A DNA stretch of 64,000 bases from Betaproteobacteria bacterium (lineage in GTDB: Bacteria > Pseudomonadota > Gammaproteobacteria > Burkholderiales > Burkholderiaceae_C): NCBI GenBank assembly GCA_009921265.1, contig RFYV01000010.1, positions 1 to 64,000 on the forward strand, written 5' to 3'. Positions 8,598 to 17,436 of this stretch are shown here, piece after piece; the stretch's first letter is position 1; each line of letters opens with the position of its first letter. The notes under the pieces are model-generated. The model did not search any database and had not been told where the DNA came from. It saw only the letters and a list, made by a program, of their open reading frames with translations. The translations under genes and the position numbers were made by a program.

Positions 8598-9926
8598 ATG
8601 ACTCAACAAGAACCGAAAAACCTTTTAACTCCAATTGGTGCTATAGCGCTCATTGTAGGAATTGTGATTGGTGCAGGCATTTTTAAAACTCCCTCTATGG
8701 TCGCAGGCGTCACAGGTGATGTCGGGTGGGTCATTGTGGTGTGGGTAGTGGGTGCACTGGTCTCTTTAATGGGTGCTTTGTGTTATGCCGAACTGTGTAC
8801 GGCCTACCCGCATGCTGGAGGTGATTACCATTTTTTATATCGAGCTTTTGGGCGTCATATTTCTTTTTTATATGCATGGTCACGTGCTACCGTGATTAAC
8901 CCCGGGTCTATTGCTCTGTTGGCATTTGTATTTGGAGATTATTTTGGACAGGTGTGGTCCTTGGGTACCTATTCCAATGCTATTTGGGCCTACACCATTG
9001 TGATCTTACTCACGGCAATTAATGTACTTGGTGTTAATGCTTCAGCGCGTTTACAAATGTTTTTAACCGTATTTGAAGTGTTAGGCTTGGTTGCGGTTAT
9101 CGTTGCTGGTTTTGTTGTGCCCACTCACCCAACCGCTGATTCAACGCCTTTTTTTAGCAGTACTCCACCCCTTGCAATGCTGGGTCTTGCATTGGTTTTT
9201 GTATTACTCACTTTTGGCGGCTGGAATGAATCTGCGTATGTTTCTGCTGAGCTCAAGGGAACAAGCTCAACGATGGTGCGCGTGATTGTGATTAGCATGC
9301 TGACACTTACTGCAATCTATCTACTAGTGAATATTGCATTGATCAATGGCCTTGGCCTCAAAGGATTGGCAGACAGTAAAACCGCGGCCTCAGACTTGAT
9401 AGGACTGGCGTTTGGTCCTTGGGCTCAAAAAGCTTTAGGTGTATTTGTTGCTATTGCAGCCTTAACAAGTATCAATGCAACCATGGTTGTGGGTGCGCGT
9501 TCGAGTTTTGCGATTGGCAGAGATTGGAAAACTTTAAGAGCATTAGGTCATTGGCAAGGTGAGCGCGGAAGCCCCACACATGCCTATTTATTTCAGACTC
9601 TGATTAGCCTGGCATTGATTACATTGGGCACTCAAGAGTCCGATGGTTTTTCTGCAATGGTTGAGTTCACTGCGCCTGTATTTTGGGGATTTCTGTGCTT
9701 AGTCGGCGCCTCTCTTTTTTGGCTTCGTATCCGCGACCCGCAAAGGGCAAAACCTTTTAAAGTGCCTCTCTATCCATTGACACCCGCGTTGTTTTGTTTG
9801 GCCTGTGCTTACTTAACTTACTCGAGTATTGGATATGCCATGAGTCAAAATGCAATCCATGTGTCGGTGCTTTTGTTGTTCAGTGGATCGGTGGTTTTAG
9901 CATTCATTCACTGGAGAGAGAAATGA
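8598..9926 (+). CDS. APC-superfamily amino acid permease
   Basis: 442 residues if started at the ATG at 8598, which has GGAGA 8 nt upstream; in-frame TTG/ATG codons at 8580 and 8583 are less likely. There are about 12 hydrophobic segments. The first carries GIVIGAGIFKTP, the APC substrate-backbone-binding motif in helix 1. ELCTAYPHAGGDYHFLYRAF follows helix 2, and NESAYVSAELKG matches the helix 6 region. It is an inner-membrane amino acid/polyamine-type transporter of unknown specificity. It stands alone: the Bug remnant lies before it and a convergent gene starts 5 nt after its end. Confidence 0.9.
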   Translation: MTQQEPKNLLTPIGAIALIVGIVIGAGIFKTPSMVAGVTGDVGWVIVVWVVGALVSLMGALCYAELCTAYPHAGGDYHFLYRAFGRHISFLYAWSRATVINPGSIALLAFVFGDYFGQVWSLGTYSNAIWAYTIVILLTAINVLGVNASARLQMFLTVFEVLGLVAVIVAGFVVPTHPTADSTPFFSSTPPLAMLGLALVFVLLTFGGWNESAYVSAELKGTSSTMVRVIVISMLTLTAIYLLVNIALINGLGLKGLADSKTAASDLIGLAFGPWAQKALGVFVAIAALTSINATMVVGARSSFAIGRDWKTLRALGHWQGERGSPTHAYLFQTLISLALITLGTQESDGFSAMVEFTAPVFWGFLCLVGASLFWLRIRDPQRAKPFKVPLYPLTPALFCLACAYLTYSSIGYAMSQNAIHVSVLLLFSGSVVLAFIHWREK

Positions 9927-9931
9927 ATCAA

Positions 9932-10768
9932 CTATTTTCGTTGCCCTGTGATCATGACCGCGGCACTGAGTATTTGTTGCTGAGCCTTTATTGTTGCGCC
10001 TTCAATAGTCCCACTCACTTTGACAATACTGCGATCTGGTCTTTGATATTCAAAAGTAAAATCGCTGGCACGTAAAAGTCCGTTGACCACTTGAAAAGTT
10101 TCGCCCCCTAGTTTGAGCGTTCCAGTAAATTTTTGATCCCTTTGATTGATTGAAAGCTGAGCAGTTTTGCCTGCCAATTGCAAATTCCATTCGCCGGTCA
10201 TGATGGCAGGAATGATCCAAAAATAACCTCGACCACGGTCAGATTCAATCACTTCATCGGCCTCCCATTCACCCATCGTAAAAGAATTTGAAACCACGCG
10301 AGTACCTGGCTTCATCTTTTGGAGGATGGGTTTGAGTTTGAGGTTGAGTTCTGGAAGTAAATAAAGGGTCACTACAGTAGCTGATGAAAAATCTTCTACA
10401 AAAATATCGCCATTGATAATTCGAACTTTATCTTTGAGTCCTGCTCTTTCAACATTACGTTGAGCCAGTGCAGCCATTTCTGGGTTGAATTCGATGCCAG
10501 TGGATTTTGCGCCATAGTTGAGAGCAGCTGCAATCGCAATTTTTCCGTCACCTGCGCCAAGATCAAAGACAATATCTTTTTCTGTTACCTTTGCAGTTTT
10601 AAGCATTTTGTCGATGAGTTGATCAGGGCTGGGTACCCAAACCACATCTTTACCTGACTGCCCAATAAAAGGTTGGTATTTGTCATCACCTAAAGTTTGA
10701 GCATATGAACCTGCGCTAAAAAAAACGCATACTAAAAAAGTTAATCCTAATTGTTTAATAATTTTCAT
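9932..10768 (-). CDS. Class I SAM-dependent methyltransferase with N-terminal signal sequence
   Basis: 278 residues from the ATG at 10768, chosen because AGAGGA precedes it and the signal sequence MKIIKQLGLTFLVCVFFSAG begins there. The longest frame reaches 10813. SAM motif I is clear (VFDLGAGDGK, residues 67-76), followed by TGIEFNPEMAALAQRN (motif II) and a later motif resembling motif IV (IINGDIF). The last 90 or so residues are a beta-rich extension without obvious catalytic motifs. A signal sequence ending in SYAQT on a SAM enzyme is odd because SAM is cytoplasmic. The segment may act as a membrane anchor. The target is unknown. Confidence 0.82.
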   Translation of the reverse strand: MKIIKQLGLTFLVCVFFSAGSYAQTLGDDKYQPFIGQSGKDVVWVPSPDQLIDKMLKTAKVTEKDIVFDLGAGDGKIAIAAALNYGAKSTGIEFNPEMAALAQRNVERAGLKDKVRIINGDIFVEDFSSATVVTLYLLPELNLKLKPILQKMKPGTRVVSNSFTMGEWEADEVIESDRGRGYFWIIPAIMTGEWNLQLAGKTAQLSINQRDQKFTGTLKLGGETFQVVNGLLRASDFTFEYQRPDRSIVKVSGTIEGATIKAQQQILSAAVMITGQRK

Positions 10769-10837
10769 TTTTTCCTCTGGCATTAAAATTTTTTTAAAAA
10801 TGAATATTGCCATAACATTGCAATCGTTTCAACAGTT

Positions 10838-11467
10838 TTATTTGCGTAGGCCTAGAGCAGTGCCAAGTTTTTCGTAGAGTTCAAATTGATCGCGGGCGAA
10901 TTTTTCTGTATCTGATAATGACCGTAAGGTTGCAATGGCGCCCATATTCATATTGGCTTTGTGCCAATCTGGATCGTCGGCTACTTTTTTAAGAACCTCT
11001 TTCCATTTATTCATGACTTCAACAGGTAAACCGGGTGGGCCATAAAGTCCGCTCCAGCCCGTGACTTGCTCAAGTGGGCCAACACCCGCCCTGCGAGCGC
11101 TGGGGACGTCTGGAAACTCATTGAGTCGTTCGGTTGTGGATGTAACAAAAGCGCGCATCGTGCCTTCTTTGATTTGTCCAACCAAGGTGGGCAGGTTGTT
11201 GCAAAGAAACTGCACTTGTCCACTAAGTACGGCGGCTGTTGCTTCTCCGCCGCCTTTGTAAGGTATTTGTACTGTATTCGATGAGGAAATATTAGGGGCT
11301 CGCAATAAAACTTCAACTGCGAGATGTTGTGTCATGGCAGTGCCCGCAGTTGCATGATTAAGCTTGTCTGGTTGAGTTTGTATAGCGGTCAATAGGTCTT
11401 TGATCGTTTTGTAAGGGGTATCAGCTTTCACAACACAAACCACAGGATTTAAATCCAGCAGTGTGAT
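10838..11467 (-). pseudogene. Bug/TctC binding-protein gene lacking its 5' third
   Basis: Homology to Bug proteins runs from ITLLDLNPVVCVVKAD to the C-terminus ELYEKLGTALGLRK, including NHATAGTAMTQHLAVEVLL, IPYKGGGEATAAVLSGQV and VTGWSGLYGPPGLPVEV. About 110 residues are missing, among them the signal peptide and the first lobe start (PFPPGG-type motif). Upstream, the frame soon meets a stop near 11495. The only start codons are internal GTGs, such as the one at 11443. Without a signal peptide it cannot reach the periplasm, so I call it a pseudogene. Its broken end lies at about 11465, exactly where a second Bug fragment begins on the other strand. Confidence 0.82.
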
Positions 11468-11614
11468 CCAGAAGTAGCGGCGGATATTTCTAAATTAGGA
11501 ATTGTGAGAACGATTGCAGGTGATGGCGGTACAGCTGCTGCAAAAGTTTACTTTGATTCAGAGTTTGTGCGCTGGGGCGAAGTAATTCGCAATGCCAAAA
11601 TATCGATGCAATAA
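11465..11614 (+). pseudogene. 3' remnant of a second Bug/TctC gene, opposite strand
   Basis: The plus-strand frame reads DPEVAADISKLGIVRTIAG, then DGGTAAAKVYFDSEFVRWGE and VIRNAKISMQ before TAA at 11612. This is the typical C-terminal end of a Bug receptor (aromatic W-G-x-V-I-R-x-A-x-I). Only about 49 residues remain and no start codon with a ribosome-binding site is visible. Together with the headless gene on the other strand it marks a rearrangement junction. Confidence 0.75.
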
Positions 11615-11653
11615 TTTATTTCAAAATCTATATTGCATTGAGTGATGCAGTCC

Positions 11654-12859
11654 TTACCTAAACAAAAGCAACCAGTATCTTCGTGTCAGGACCAGCATGA
11701 TCAGGCCTTGCACAGCCAAGGCAACGATGGCTATTCGAGGCGAGAAGGTTTCTGCCAAAAAACCGATATACAAAAAACCAATCGGTCCCGTACCAATACA
11801 CGTTGAAAGTACACCTAACAATCGTGCGCGCATCTCAATGGGTGAATCTCTGTAAACCAAGGTTGCTTGCATCACAGAAAACCCCAACGCTCCGAGCCCA
11901 TTGCAGAATAAAAACAATGCGGCCAGTGGCGACCAAAGCGTATTTGCAAATCCAATCATCGTCACAAAATACATGGCAACTGCAATCACATAGATACGCC
12001 CATACCAATGCGGTCGCGCAAAGTTTGCAAATAAAAATGCACCCGTGAGTCCACCGATACCCTCAAAGCTGGCAAGAAATCCAACGTCTTTGGGTATCAG
12101 TTGCAAATAATCAGTTGCGATGACAGGAATCATGCTGGTGTAGGGCCAGCCAAAAATATTAAAAGTTACGGTGATTAAAAAAATACCGATAAGCCTTGGG
12201 TCATTCTTAATCAATACGAAACCTTCGATGACAGGTGTTAGCAATGATCCGCGATGTTGATGCGCGGGTACATCGCGTTTGTTCATGTGCATGACGATCC
12301 ATCCACTCGTGCAATATAGCAATACACCAAACCAAAAAACACCTGCAATATCAAAGTAAAACAATAAGGTGCCCGCCAATATAGGGCCCAATATGCGACT
12401 GACATTATTGGCTCCCGCATCAAATGAAATCGCAGAGCCCACTCGATCAATGCCGACGACATCACCCAACATCATTCGACGCACTGGATTGTCTGCTGTC
12501 CAACAAATGCCATTCACAAACGCGGCAATGCCTAAATGCCAAACTTGCAATAAGCCTGTGCTCGACAAGATCGCTAATGAACCCGTGGTGATCATCGACA
12601 CCATGAGGATGCCAATGAGGGTGCTTCGACCTTCAAAGCGATCAGCCGCCGCCCCAATTAAAGCGCCAAATAATCCCATGGGCAACATGCGTAGCATGCT
12701 GAGAACGGCAACAATAAAAGCAGACTCTGTTGCTTTGTATGCAAATAAACCAATTGCCAGTGTTTCTAACCATCGAACGCACGACGACACAAAACCAATC
12801 AAAATCAGACGCCGAAAATCGGCTATATGAATGAGTGAGTTGCTACTCAATGGCAGCAT
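11654..12859 (-). CDS. MFS transporter (EntS/MFS_3-like)
   Basis: 401 residues with about 12 hydrophobic segments. Features of the EntS/MFS_3 subgroup are visible: MLRMLPMGLFGALIGAAADR in helices 2-3, with the D-R of the cytoplasmic loop motif, and NPVRRMMLGDVVG after helix 4. These proteins usually export small molecules. It lies 46 nt downstream of the DapA-family gene on the same strand, so the two may form one unit. The substrate is unknown. Confidence 0.87.
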   Translation of the reverse strand: MLPLSSNSLIHIADFRRLILIGFVSSCVRWLETLAIGLFAYKATESAFIVAVLSMLRMLPMGLFGALIGAAADRFEGRSTLIGILMVSMITTGSLAILSSTGLLQVWHLGIAAFVNGICWTADNPVRRMMLGDVVGIDRVGSAISFDAGANNVSRILGPILAGTLLFYFDIAGVFWFGVLLYCTSGWIVMHMNKRDVPAHQHRGSLLTPVIEGFVLIKNDPRLIGIFLITVTFNIFGWPYTSMIPVIATDYLQLIPKDVGFLASFEGIGGLTGAFLFANFARPHWYGRIYVIAVAMYFVTMIGFANTLWSPLAALFLFCNGLGALGFSVMQATLVYRDSPIEMRARLLGVLSTCIGTGPIGFLYIGFLAETFSPRIAIVALAVQGLIMLVLTRRYWLLLFR

Positions 12860-12893
12860 TGAAGTGGGTGCGGATGGCCAACCAATTTAAACC

Positions 12894-13847
12894 CTAGGCT
12901 GCCTTAGACAATGCGTTGGGAGTCATACCAATTTGATGCAAGCATTGCGCAATGGTGATTTTTTGTTTTGCATCAGGGCTGACAAGTGGTGCACGAATAC
13001 GTGCAGACTTCAAGTGACCCGATTGAAAAAGTGCTTCTTTGGTCGCCGCAAAATAACTGGTATGTGATTTATGCAATTGATTTTCAAAGACAGCATCCAT
13101 GACAGGCATTGCAAATTCAATATGTAGTTTGTGCGCTTGATCTAACTCGCCATGGGTTGCATGACGAACAAGATCTGACCATCTTTGGGTATCAATCACG
13201 CTAATACCAATTAAAGCGCCAGGACAGCGATACATCAACATGCCCAACAACGAAGGTGCATCAGAAGCAGCGAGTACATCGACTTTATCGCCCACTGCAT
13301 TCATGATTTCCACAAAAGCGGTGGTTGAGGTGCAGGCAGCTTTAATCGCCACCACTTGAGGAATTTCAACAATCGCTCGCAAAGCATCCAACGAGTAGGC
13401 CACACCTGAGGCTTCAGCGTATTGAAAAACAATCATCGGCAGATCGACTTCATCGTTCAATCGTTGAAAGATGGCACGCACTGATTCTGTGTGATGGGTC
13501 AGCATTCTATAGGGTCTCACATCAAAAGGCGGCAATACCAAGAGCACGTCGGCGCCTGCTTTTTTGGCGCGAAGACCTTGCTCGATCAGATCGTCAAAAT
13601 TGTGTCCCTCAATACCAGCCACTAACTTGATATTTTTTGGAATGACTTTTTTGGCATGTTCAACTATTTTCGCGCGTTCATCTGTACTGAGTGCCAAAAC
13701 TTCACCAGCATGCCCATTGACCGCGATGCCATAAAGCCCAGTTGCACTGCTGACGTGGATCAGATGTTTTTCTAATTCTTTGTAGTCCACATTGCCGTTG
13801 GCCTCAAAGGGTGTTAGTGTTGCAGGTATGAGTCCGCGAATAGGCAT
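12894..13847 (-). CDS. DapA/N-acetylneuraminate lyase family aldolase
   Basis: 317 residues. The start at 13847 (MPIRGLIPATLTPF) has GGAG at normal spacing; the ATG at 13859 would place that site inside the gene. It is a class I aldolase of the dihydrodipicolinate synthase superfamily, a TIM barrel with a Schiff-base lysine. The expected Lys is at 169 (VVAIKAACTS) and the Tyr at 143 (VFQYAEASG). The G-x-x-G-E motif is replaced by NGHAGEVLALS. True DapA is unlikely because the sequence is diverged and no lysine genes are near. A pyruvate-dependent lyase for a sugar acid or aromatic breakdown product is more likely. Confidence 0.87.
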   Translation of the reverse strand: MPIRGLIPATLTPFEANGNVDYKELEKHLIHVSSATGLYGIAVNGHAGEVLALSTDERAKIVEHAKKVIPKNIKLVAGIEGHNFDDLIEQGLRAKKAGADVLLVLPPFDVRPYRMLTHHTESVRAIFQRLNDEVDLPMIVFQYAEASGVAYSLDALRAIVEIPQVVAIKAACTSTTAFVEIMNAVGDKVDVLAASDAPSLLGMLMYRCPGALIGISVIDTQRWSDLVRHATHGELDQAHKLHIEFAMPVMDAVFENQLHKSHTSYFAATKEALFQSGHLKSARIRAPLVSPDAKQKITIAQCLHQIGMTPNALSKAA

Positions 13848-14001
13848 AAAAGTCTCCATGATTTTTGTCGATGCTTGGTTTATAGGGCAAATTCAATGCG
13901 AACTGTACATTTTTTTTCAATTTCTGTCTCCAGTGCGTCAGCCAAAACAAGCGTTGTCGACTCAAAATTTGCTATAACAACTTGAAAAAAAGGAGGCCTG
14001 T

Positions 14002-14979
14002 ATGAACTTATCGCGCAGAAGAATGCTTGTTAATCTGGCGGGCTCATTGGCAGCAATGGGTAGCTCATCGAGTTGGTCTCAGGCCTATCCATCGCGTCCT
14101 ATTCGGATTGTGGTGCCCTATTCGCCAGGCGGTCCTGTGGATGTGACGGCCAGAATTTTGGCCGAACCCTTAGGACGCTACCTGCGTCAATCCATCGTCG
14201 TTGATAACCGTGCGGGTGGCAACGCAGCCATTGGTACGGAATATGTGGCGCGCTCTGCTCCCGATGGCTATACGCTCTTGATGGCTGCACCTGCACATAC
14301 ATCCAACCCCAGTTTGATGAAATCCTTGAGTTTTGATACAGCAAAAGATTTCACAGGAATTTCATGCATCATGGATCAACCCTTGTTGATTGCCGTACAT
14401 TCCGATTTAGAAGTTAATACTTTGGATGAATTGCTAGCTAAGCTCAGAGCCAATCCAGGAAAATTTAATTATGGAACGTCTGGTGCGGGTGGGCCGCAGC
14501 ATCTGATGGGTGAGATGTTTAAAACAGCAACGGGCACACAAATCACGCATATTCCTTACAAAGGCGCGGCGCCTGCATCGGTTGCATTGTTAGCGGGCGA
14601 AACCCAAGTTGCATTCAGTACGCCAACTAATATTCTTCCGCATATCAAAACAGGCAAACTCAAAGTCTTGGCAGTTAGTAACGCTAAAAGATCTCCATTC
14701 ACGCCAGATATTCCTACATTGGCAGAGTTGGGTGTAACTGGATTTAATTATTCATCATGGACTGGGTTGCTTGCACCGACAGGAACGCCAAAAGATGTGA
14801 TTCAAAAACTGTATTCAGGCGTACTTGCAAGCTTGGCTGAAAAAGAAGTCAAAGACAAAATGTTTCAAAATGGAATTCAGCCCCTAGGAACAAGTCCCGA
14901 AGAGTTTGCAAAATTTTTAGCGCTTGATTTTTCAAGATCAGCAAAAATTATCAGTGATTCTGGTGTCAAAGCACAATGA
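14002..14979 (+). CDS. Bug/TctC-family periplasmic binding protein, Tat-type signal
   Basis: 325 residues, full length. The start is fixed by AAAGGAGG a few bases upstream. The signal peptide begins MNLSRRRMLVNLAG, a twin-arginine-like motif, and ends near SWSQA. Family motifs are VVPYSPGGPVDVTARIL, VDNRAGGNAAIG, APDGYTLLM, HIPYKGAAPASVALL and APTGTPKDV. It is the first gene of the long operon reaching to about 26491 and its stop overlaps the next start by 4 nt. Co-translation with an FAD oxidoreductase suggests that the bound carboxylate is that enzyme's substrate or a precursor. Confidence 0.95.
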   Translation: MNLSRRRMLVNLAGSLAAMGSSSSWSQAYPSRPIRIVVPYSPGGPVDVTARILAEPLGRYLRQSIVVDNRAGGNAAIGTEYVARSAPDGYTLLMAAPAHTSNPSLMKSLSFDTAKDFTGISCIMDQPLLIAVHSDLEVNTLDELLAKLRANPGKFNYGTSGAGGPQHLMGEMFKTATGTQITHIPYKGAAPASVALLAGETQVAFSTPTNILPHIKTGKLKVLAVSNAKRSPFTPDIPTLAELGVTGFNYSSWTGLLAPTGTPKDVIQKLYSGVLASLAEKEVKDKMFQNGIQPLGTSPEEFAKFLALDFSRSAKIISDSGVKAQ

Positions 14980-16469
14980 CAGAATTTGCAGGTGCTATTG
15001 ATTCTAAAAGTTATGATGTCATCGTGGTGGGCGCAGGAGGTTCTGGCTTGGCTGCAGCAGTCAGTGCAGCCGAGAGTGGCGCATCAGTTTTGGTTTTAGA
15101 AAGTCAACAACGCCCAGGTGGGACATCACGCATGGCCGTTGGATCGATTAGCGCTGCAGGAACGCATTTACAAAAACAAGCCGGCATTGTTGACAATAGC
15201 AACGATTTTATTACGGACATGGAGTTATTCACGGCTGATTTATTAGTACATGACAATGCAAATTTACGACAAGTACTTGCCGAGCAAGCCTCACTTACGG
15301 TTGATTGGTTGAGCCAGATGGGCGTTGTATTTGTGGGGCCTTATGCCGAACCCCCGCACAGAGTCGAGCGCATGCACAACGCTGTTCCGGGTGCTGCATC
15401 CATTGTTAAACGATTACTGATTGCATGTCAAAGCTTGGGCGTTGAAATACAAACGCAATCGAGCGTAAGTCAATTGCATCAATATGCAGATGGACGCGTT
15501 CATGCATTGAGTTTTAAAAGTTTGGATGGCATGCATCGCGTCAGCGCACGAAAAGCCGTTATTTTGGCCAGTGGTGATTTCAGCGCAAGCAAAACCATGT
15601 GCTCTGCTCATTTGCCTTTAGAAGCATCGCGCGCTATTCCAATTAATCCAACCAATACAGGTGAAATGTTTGATGTTGCATGCAAAGTCGGTGCGCAAAC
15701 ACTCAATATGCAACATGTTTTTGGTCCGCAAATGCGGTTTCCTGCAGGCACTTCAACCCACATCGCCAACAAAATGCCGAGTTGGCCTTGGCTCAATCAA
15801 TTCATGGCAATGTTTTTTGAATACGCGCCACCTGCGCTTAAAAAATTATTGGCCAAGCCCATGTTGATGGCGCATATGTCACCTTCTGAGCAATTGTTTG
15901 CACAAGGCGCCGTATTGGTCGATGAGAATGGGCAATTACTTGATAACAAGAGTCCAGCAAAATCAATTGCAATGACCGAGTCACGACGTGGCTTTATTGT
16001 GATGCCCAATCATGTTGCAAAAAAATTCAATGCGTTACCGTATTTTATTTCTACAGCCCCAAGCATTGCATACGCTTTTATCGATGATTACATCAGTGGC
16101 AGACCTGATATCACTTTTAAAGCCAAAGATTTAGAAACATTATCTACTTCAATGGGGTTATCCAACGCAAAAGGTTTGCGTCAAAGTTTGTCGGGTATCT
16201 CTGCTGATTATTGGGTAGGTCTTGGTCCCGTGCAAGCCATGCTCACTACCACCGAAGGTTCTATTGCAATTAATTCGCAATGCCAAGTGATGGGCGCAAC
16301 AGGACAGCCCATCGAAAGTTTGTATGCGGTCGGTTGCATCGGGCAGGGCGGATTACTACTTCGGGGGCATGGTCTTCATTTGGCTTGGGCTTTTACATCG
16401 GGACGAATCGCAGGAAAATATGCAGCATCACAAAAATTATTAAAGGAGACATCACATGCGACTGTTTAA
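14976..16469 (+). CDS. FAD-dependent oxidoreductase, fumarate reductase/ketosteroid dehydrogenase-like flavoprotein
   Basis: 497 residues. The FAD-binding Rossmann motif GAGGSG is at 19-24 after the beta strand YDVIVVG, with E-S at the end of the second strand (LVLESQ). The middle region has the FAD_binding_2 layout, and the C-terminus ends in GCIGQGGLLLRGHGLHLAWAFTSGRIAG, the usual FAD closing segment. The family oxidises or reduces an activated C-C bond (fumarate reductase, 3-ketosteroid delta-1-dehydrogenase, tricarballylate dehydrogenase). No signal peptide is present, so it is cytoplasmic. It overlaps its neighbours on both sides by a few bases. A tricarballylate dehydrogenase-like role is possible but not proven. 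Confidence 0.87.
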   Translation: MTEFAGAIDSKSYDVIVVGAGGSGLAAAVSAAESGASVLVLESQQRPGGTSRMAVGSISAAGTHLQKQAGIVDNSNDFITDMELFTADLLVHDNANLRQVLAEQASLTVDWLSQMGVVFVGPYAEPPHRVERMHNAVPGAASIVKRLLIACQSLGVEIQTQSSVSQLHQYADGRVHALSFKSLDGMHRVSARKAVILASGDFSASKTMCSAHLPLEASRAIPINPTNTGEMFDVACKVGAQTLNMQHVFGPQMRFPAGTSTHIANKMPSWPWLNQFMAMFFEYAPPALKKLLAKPMLMAHMSPSEQLFAQGAVLVDENGQLLDNKSPAKSIAMTESRRGFIVMPNHVAKKFNALPYFISTAPSIAYAFIDDYISGRPDITFKAKDLETLSTSMGLSNAKGLRQSLSGISADYWVGLGPVQAMLTTTEGSIAINSQCQVMGATGQPIESLYAVGCIGQGGLLLRGHGLHLAWAFTSGRIAGKYAASQKLLKETSHATV

Positions 16470-17436
16470 TTTATTTCGCCTCTGTTTTATTTTGTTGCTT
16501 TGTTCTAGCAGTCAGGTCTTTGCACAAGCTGCACAAACTGCACAAATTCCGATTCGATTTGTTGTGACGTTTCCACCAGGCGGTGCTGCCGATCAAGTGG
16601 CGCGCATCATTGCACAAGAAACCTCTGTAATTCTCAATACGCCTATCCTTGTTGAAAACAAAGCAGGTGCCAGTGGCATGATTGGCGCTGATTTTGTTGC
16701 GCGCGCCAAACCCGATGGCAAAACTTTTTTGATCGGTGGAAATGGTCCTACCGTTCTGAACCAAGCCTTGTTTAGCAAGATGCCCTACGACCCAGAAAAA
16801 TCTTTTACTCCTGTTGTAGGTCTTGCAAAGTCCCCTTTGTTGATGTTTGTTCGCAAAGATCTGGGCGTTACCAATCTCAAAGATTTTTTGGAATTGGCGC
16901 GCAAAAAACAACCACCCTTGAGCATGGCTTCAGCAGGAATTGGCAACATCACTCACATCACGGGTGAATATGCTGCAGCGTTGATGGGATTCAAAATCAA
17001 TCACATTCCATTCAGTGGCAGTGCGCCTGCCGTTACTGCTGTGATGGGCAACAATGTGGATTTGATGTTTGATCCACTTCCCTCGTCAATGCAGCAAGCA
17101 CGCAACGGGTTAATGATTCCATTGGCGTTAATGGATGACCAACGTTTTCCTCCTCTTGCACAAGTGCCCACGCTCAAAGAGTCTAACTTTGCAAATATGG
17201 AAATCAGCGCATGGTTTATTCTTTTAGCGCCTGCACAAACGCCTAGAAATATCGTTTTAGAAATGAATAAGGCCGTCAACCTTGCACTGACGCGTCCCGA
17301 ACTCATTGCTCGTATTCAAGGCATTGGCGAGCAACCTTTAGGTAATATGTCACCCGAACAAGCGGGTGAATTCATCTCAGCAGAGCGTCAGCTCTGGGTC
17401 CCACTCATCCGTCAACTAGGAATCAAAGCAGAATGA
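16456..17436 (+). CDS. Bug/TctC-family periplasmic binding protein
   Basis: 326 residues with a Sec signal (MRLFNLFRLCFILLLCSSSQ, ending VFAQA). A short in-frame repeat, AAQTAQ, follows the cleavage site. Motifs: VVTFPPGGAADQVARII, VENKAGASGMIG, HIPFSGSAPAVTAV and LLAPAQTPRNI. The ribosome-binding site AAAGGAG lies inside the end of the oxidoreductase gene, whose reading frame it overlaps by 14 nt. Its stop overlaps the start of the FAA-hydrolase gene by 4 nt. It is the second receptor of this operon. Confidence 0.95.
   Translation: MRLFNLFRLCFILLLCSSSQVFAQAAQTAQIPIRFVVTFPPGGAADQVARIIAQETSVILNTPILVENKAGASGMIGADFVARAKPDGKTFLIGGNGPTVLNQALFSKMPYDPEKSFTPVVGLAKSPLLMFVRKDLGVTNLKDFLELARKKQPPLSMASAGIGNITHITGEYAAALMGFKINHIPFSGSAPAVTAVMGNNVDLMFDPLPSSMQQARNGLMIPLALMDDQRFPPLAQVPTLKESNFANMEISAWFILLAPAQTPRNIVLEMNKAVNLALTRPELIARIQGIGEQPLGNMSPEQAGEFISAERQLWVPLIRQLGIKAE

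Noticed and set aside
12369-12830. Long plus-strand frame (153 codons) opposite the MFS transporter gene
   Set aside because: It is fully antisense to a clear 12-helix transporter, has Pro/Thr/Lys-rich low-complexity composition typical of antisense frames and no ribosome-binding site.
12894-13847. 4-hydroxy-tetrahydrodipicolinate synthase (DapA) of lysine synthesis
   Set aside because: The Schiff-base Lys and the Tyr are present, but the rest is diverged and the context is transport and catabolism.
13848-14001. A sigma-70 promoter for the long operon, with TATAAC at 13973-13978
   Set aside because: The -10-like box is present but no acceptable -35 box is found at 16-18 nt, so I did not list it as a feature.
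16471-16911. Minus-strand frame of 146 codons opposite the second operon receptor
   Set aside because: Antisense to signal peptide and first lobe of a clear receptor; composition is that of a shadow.
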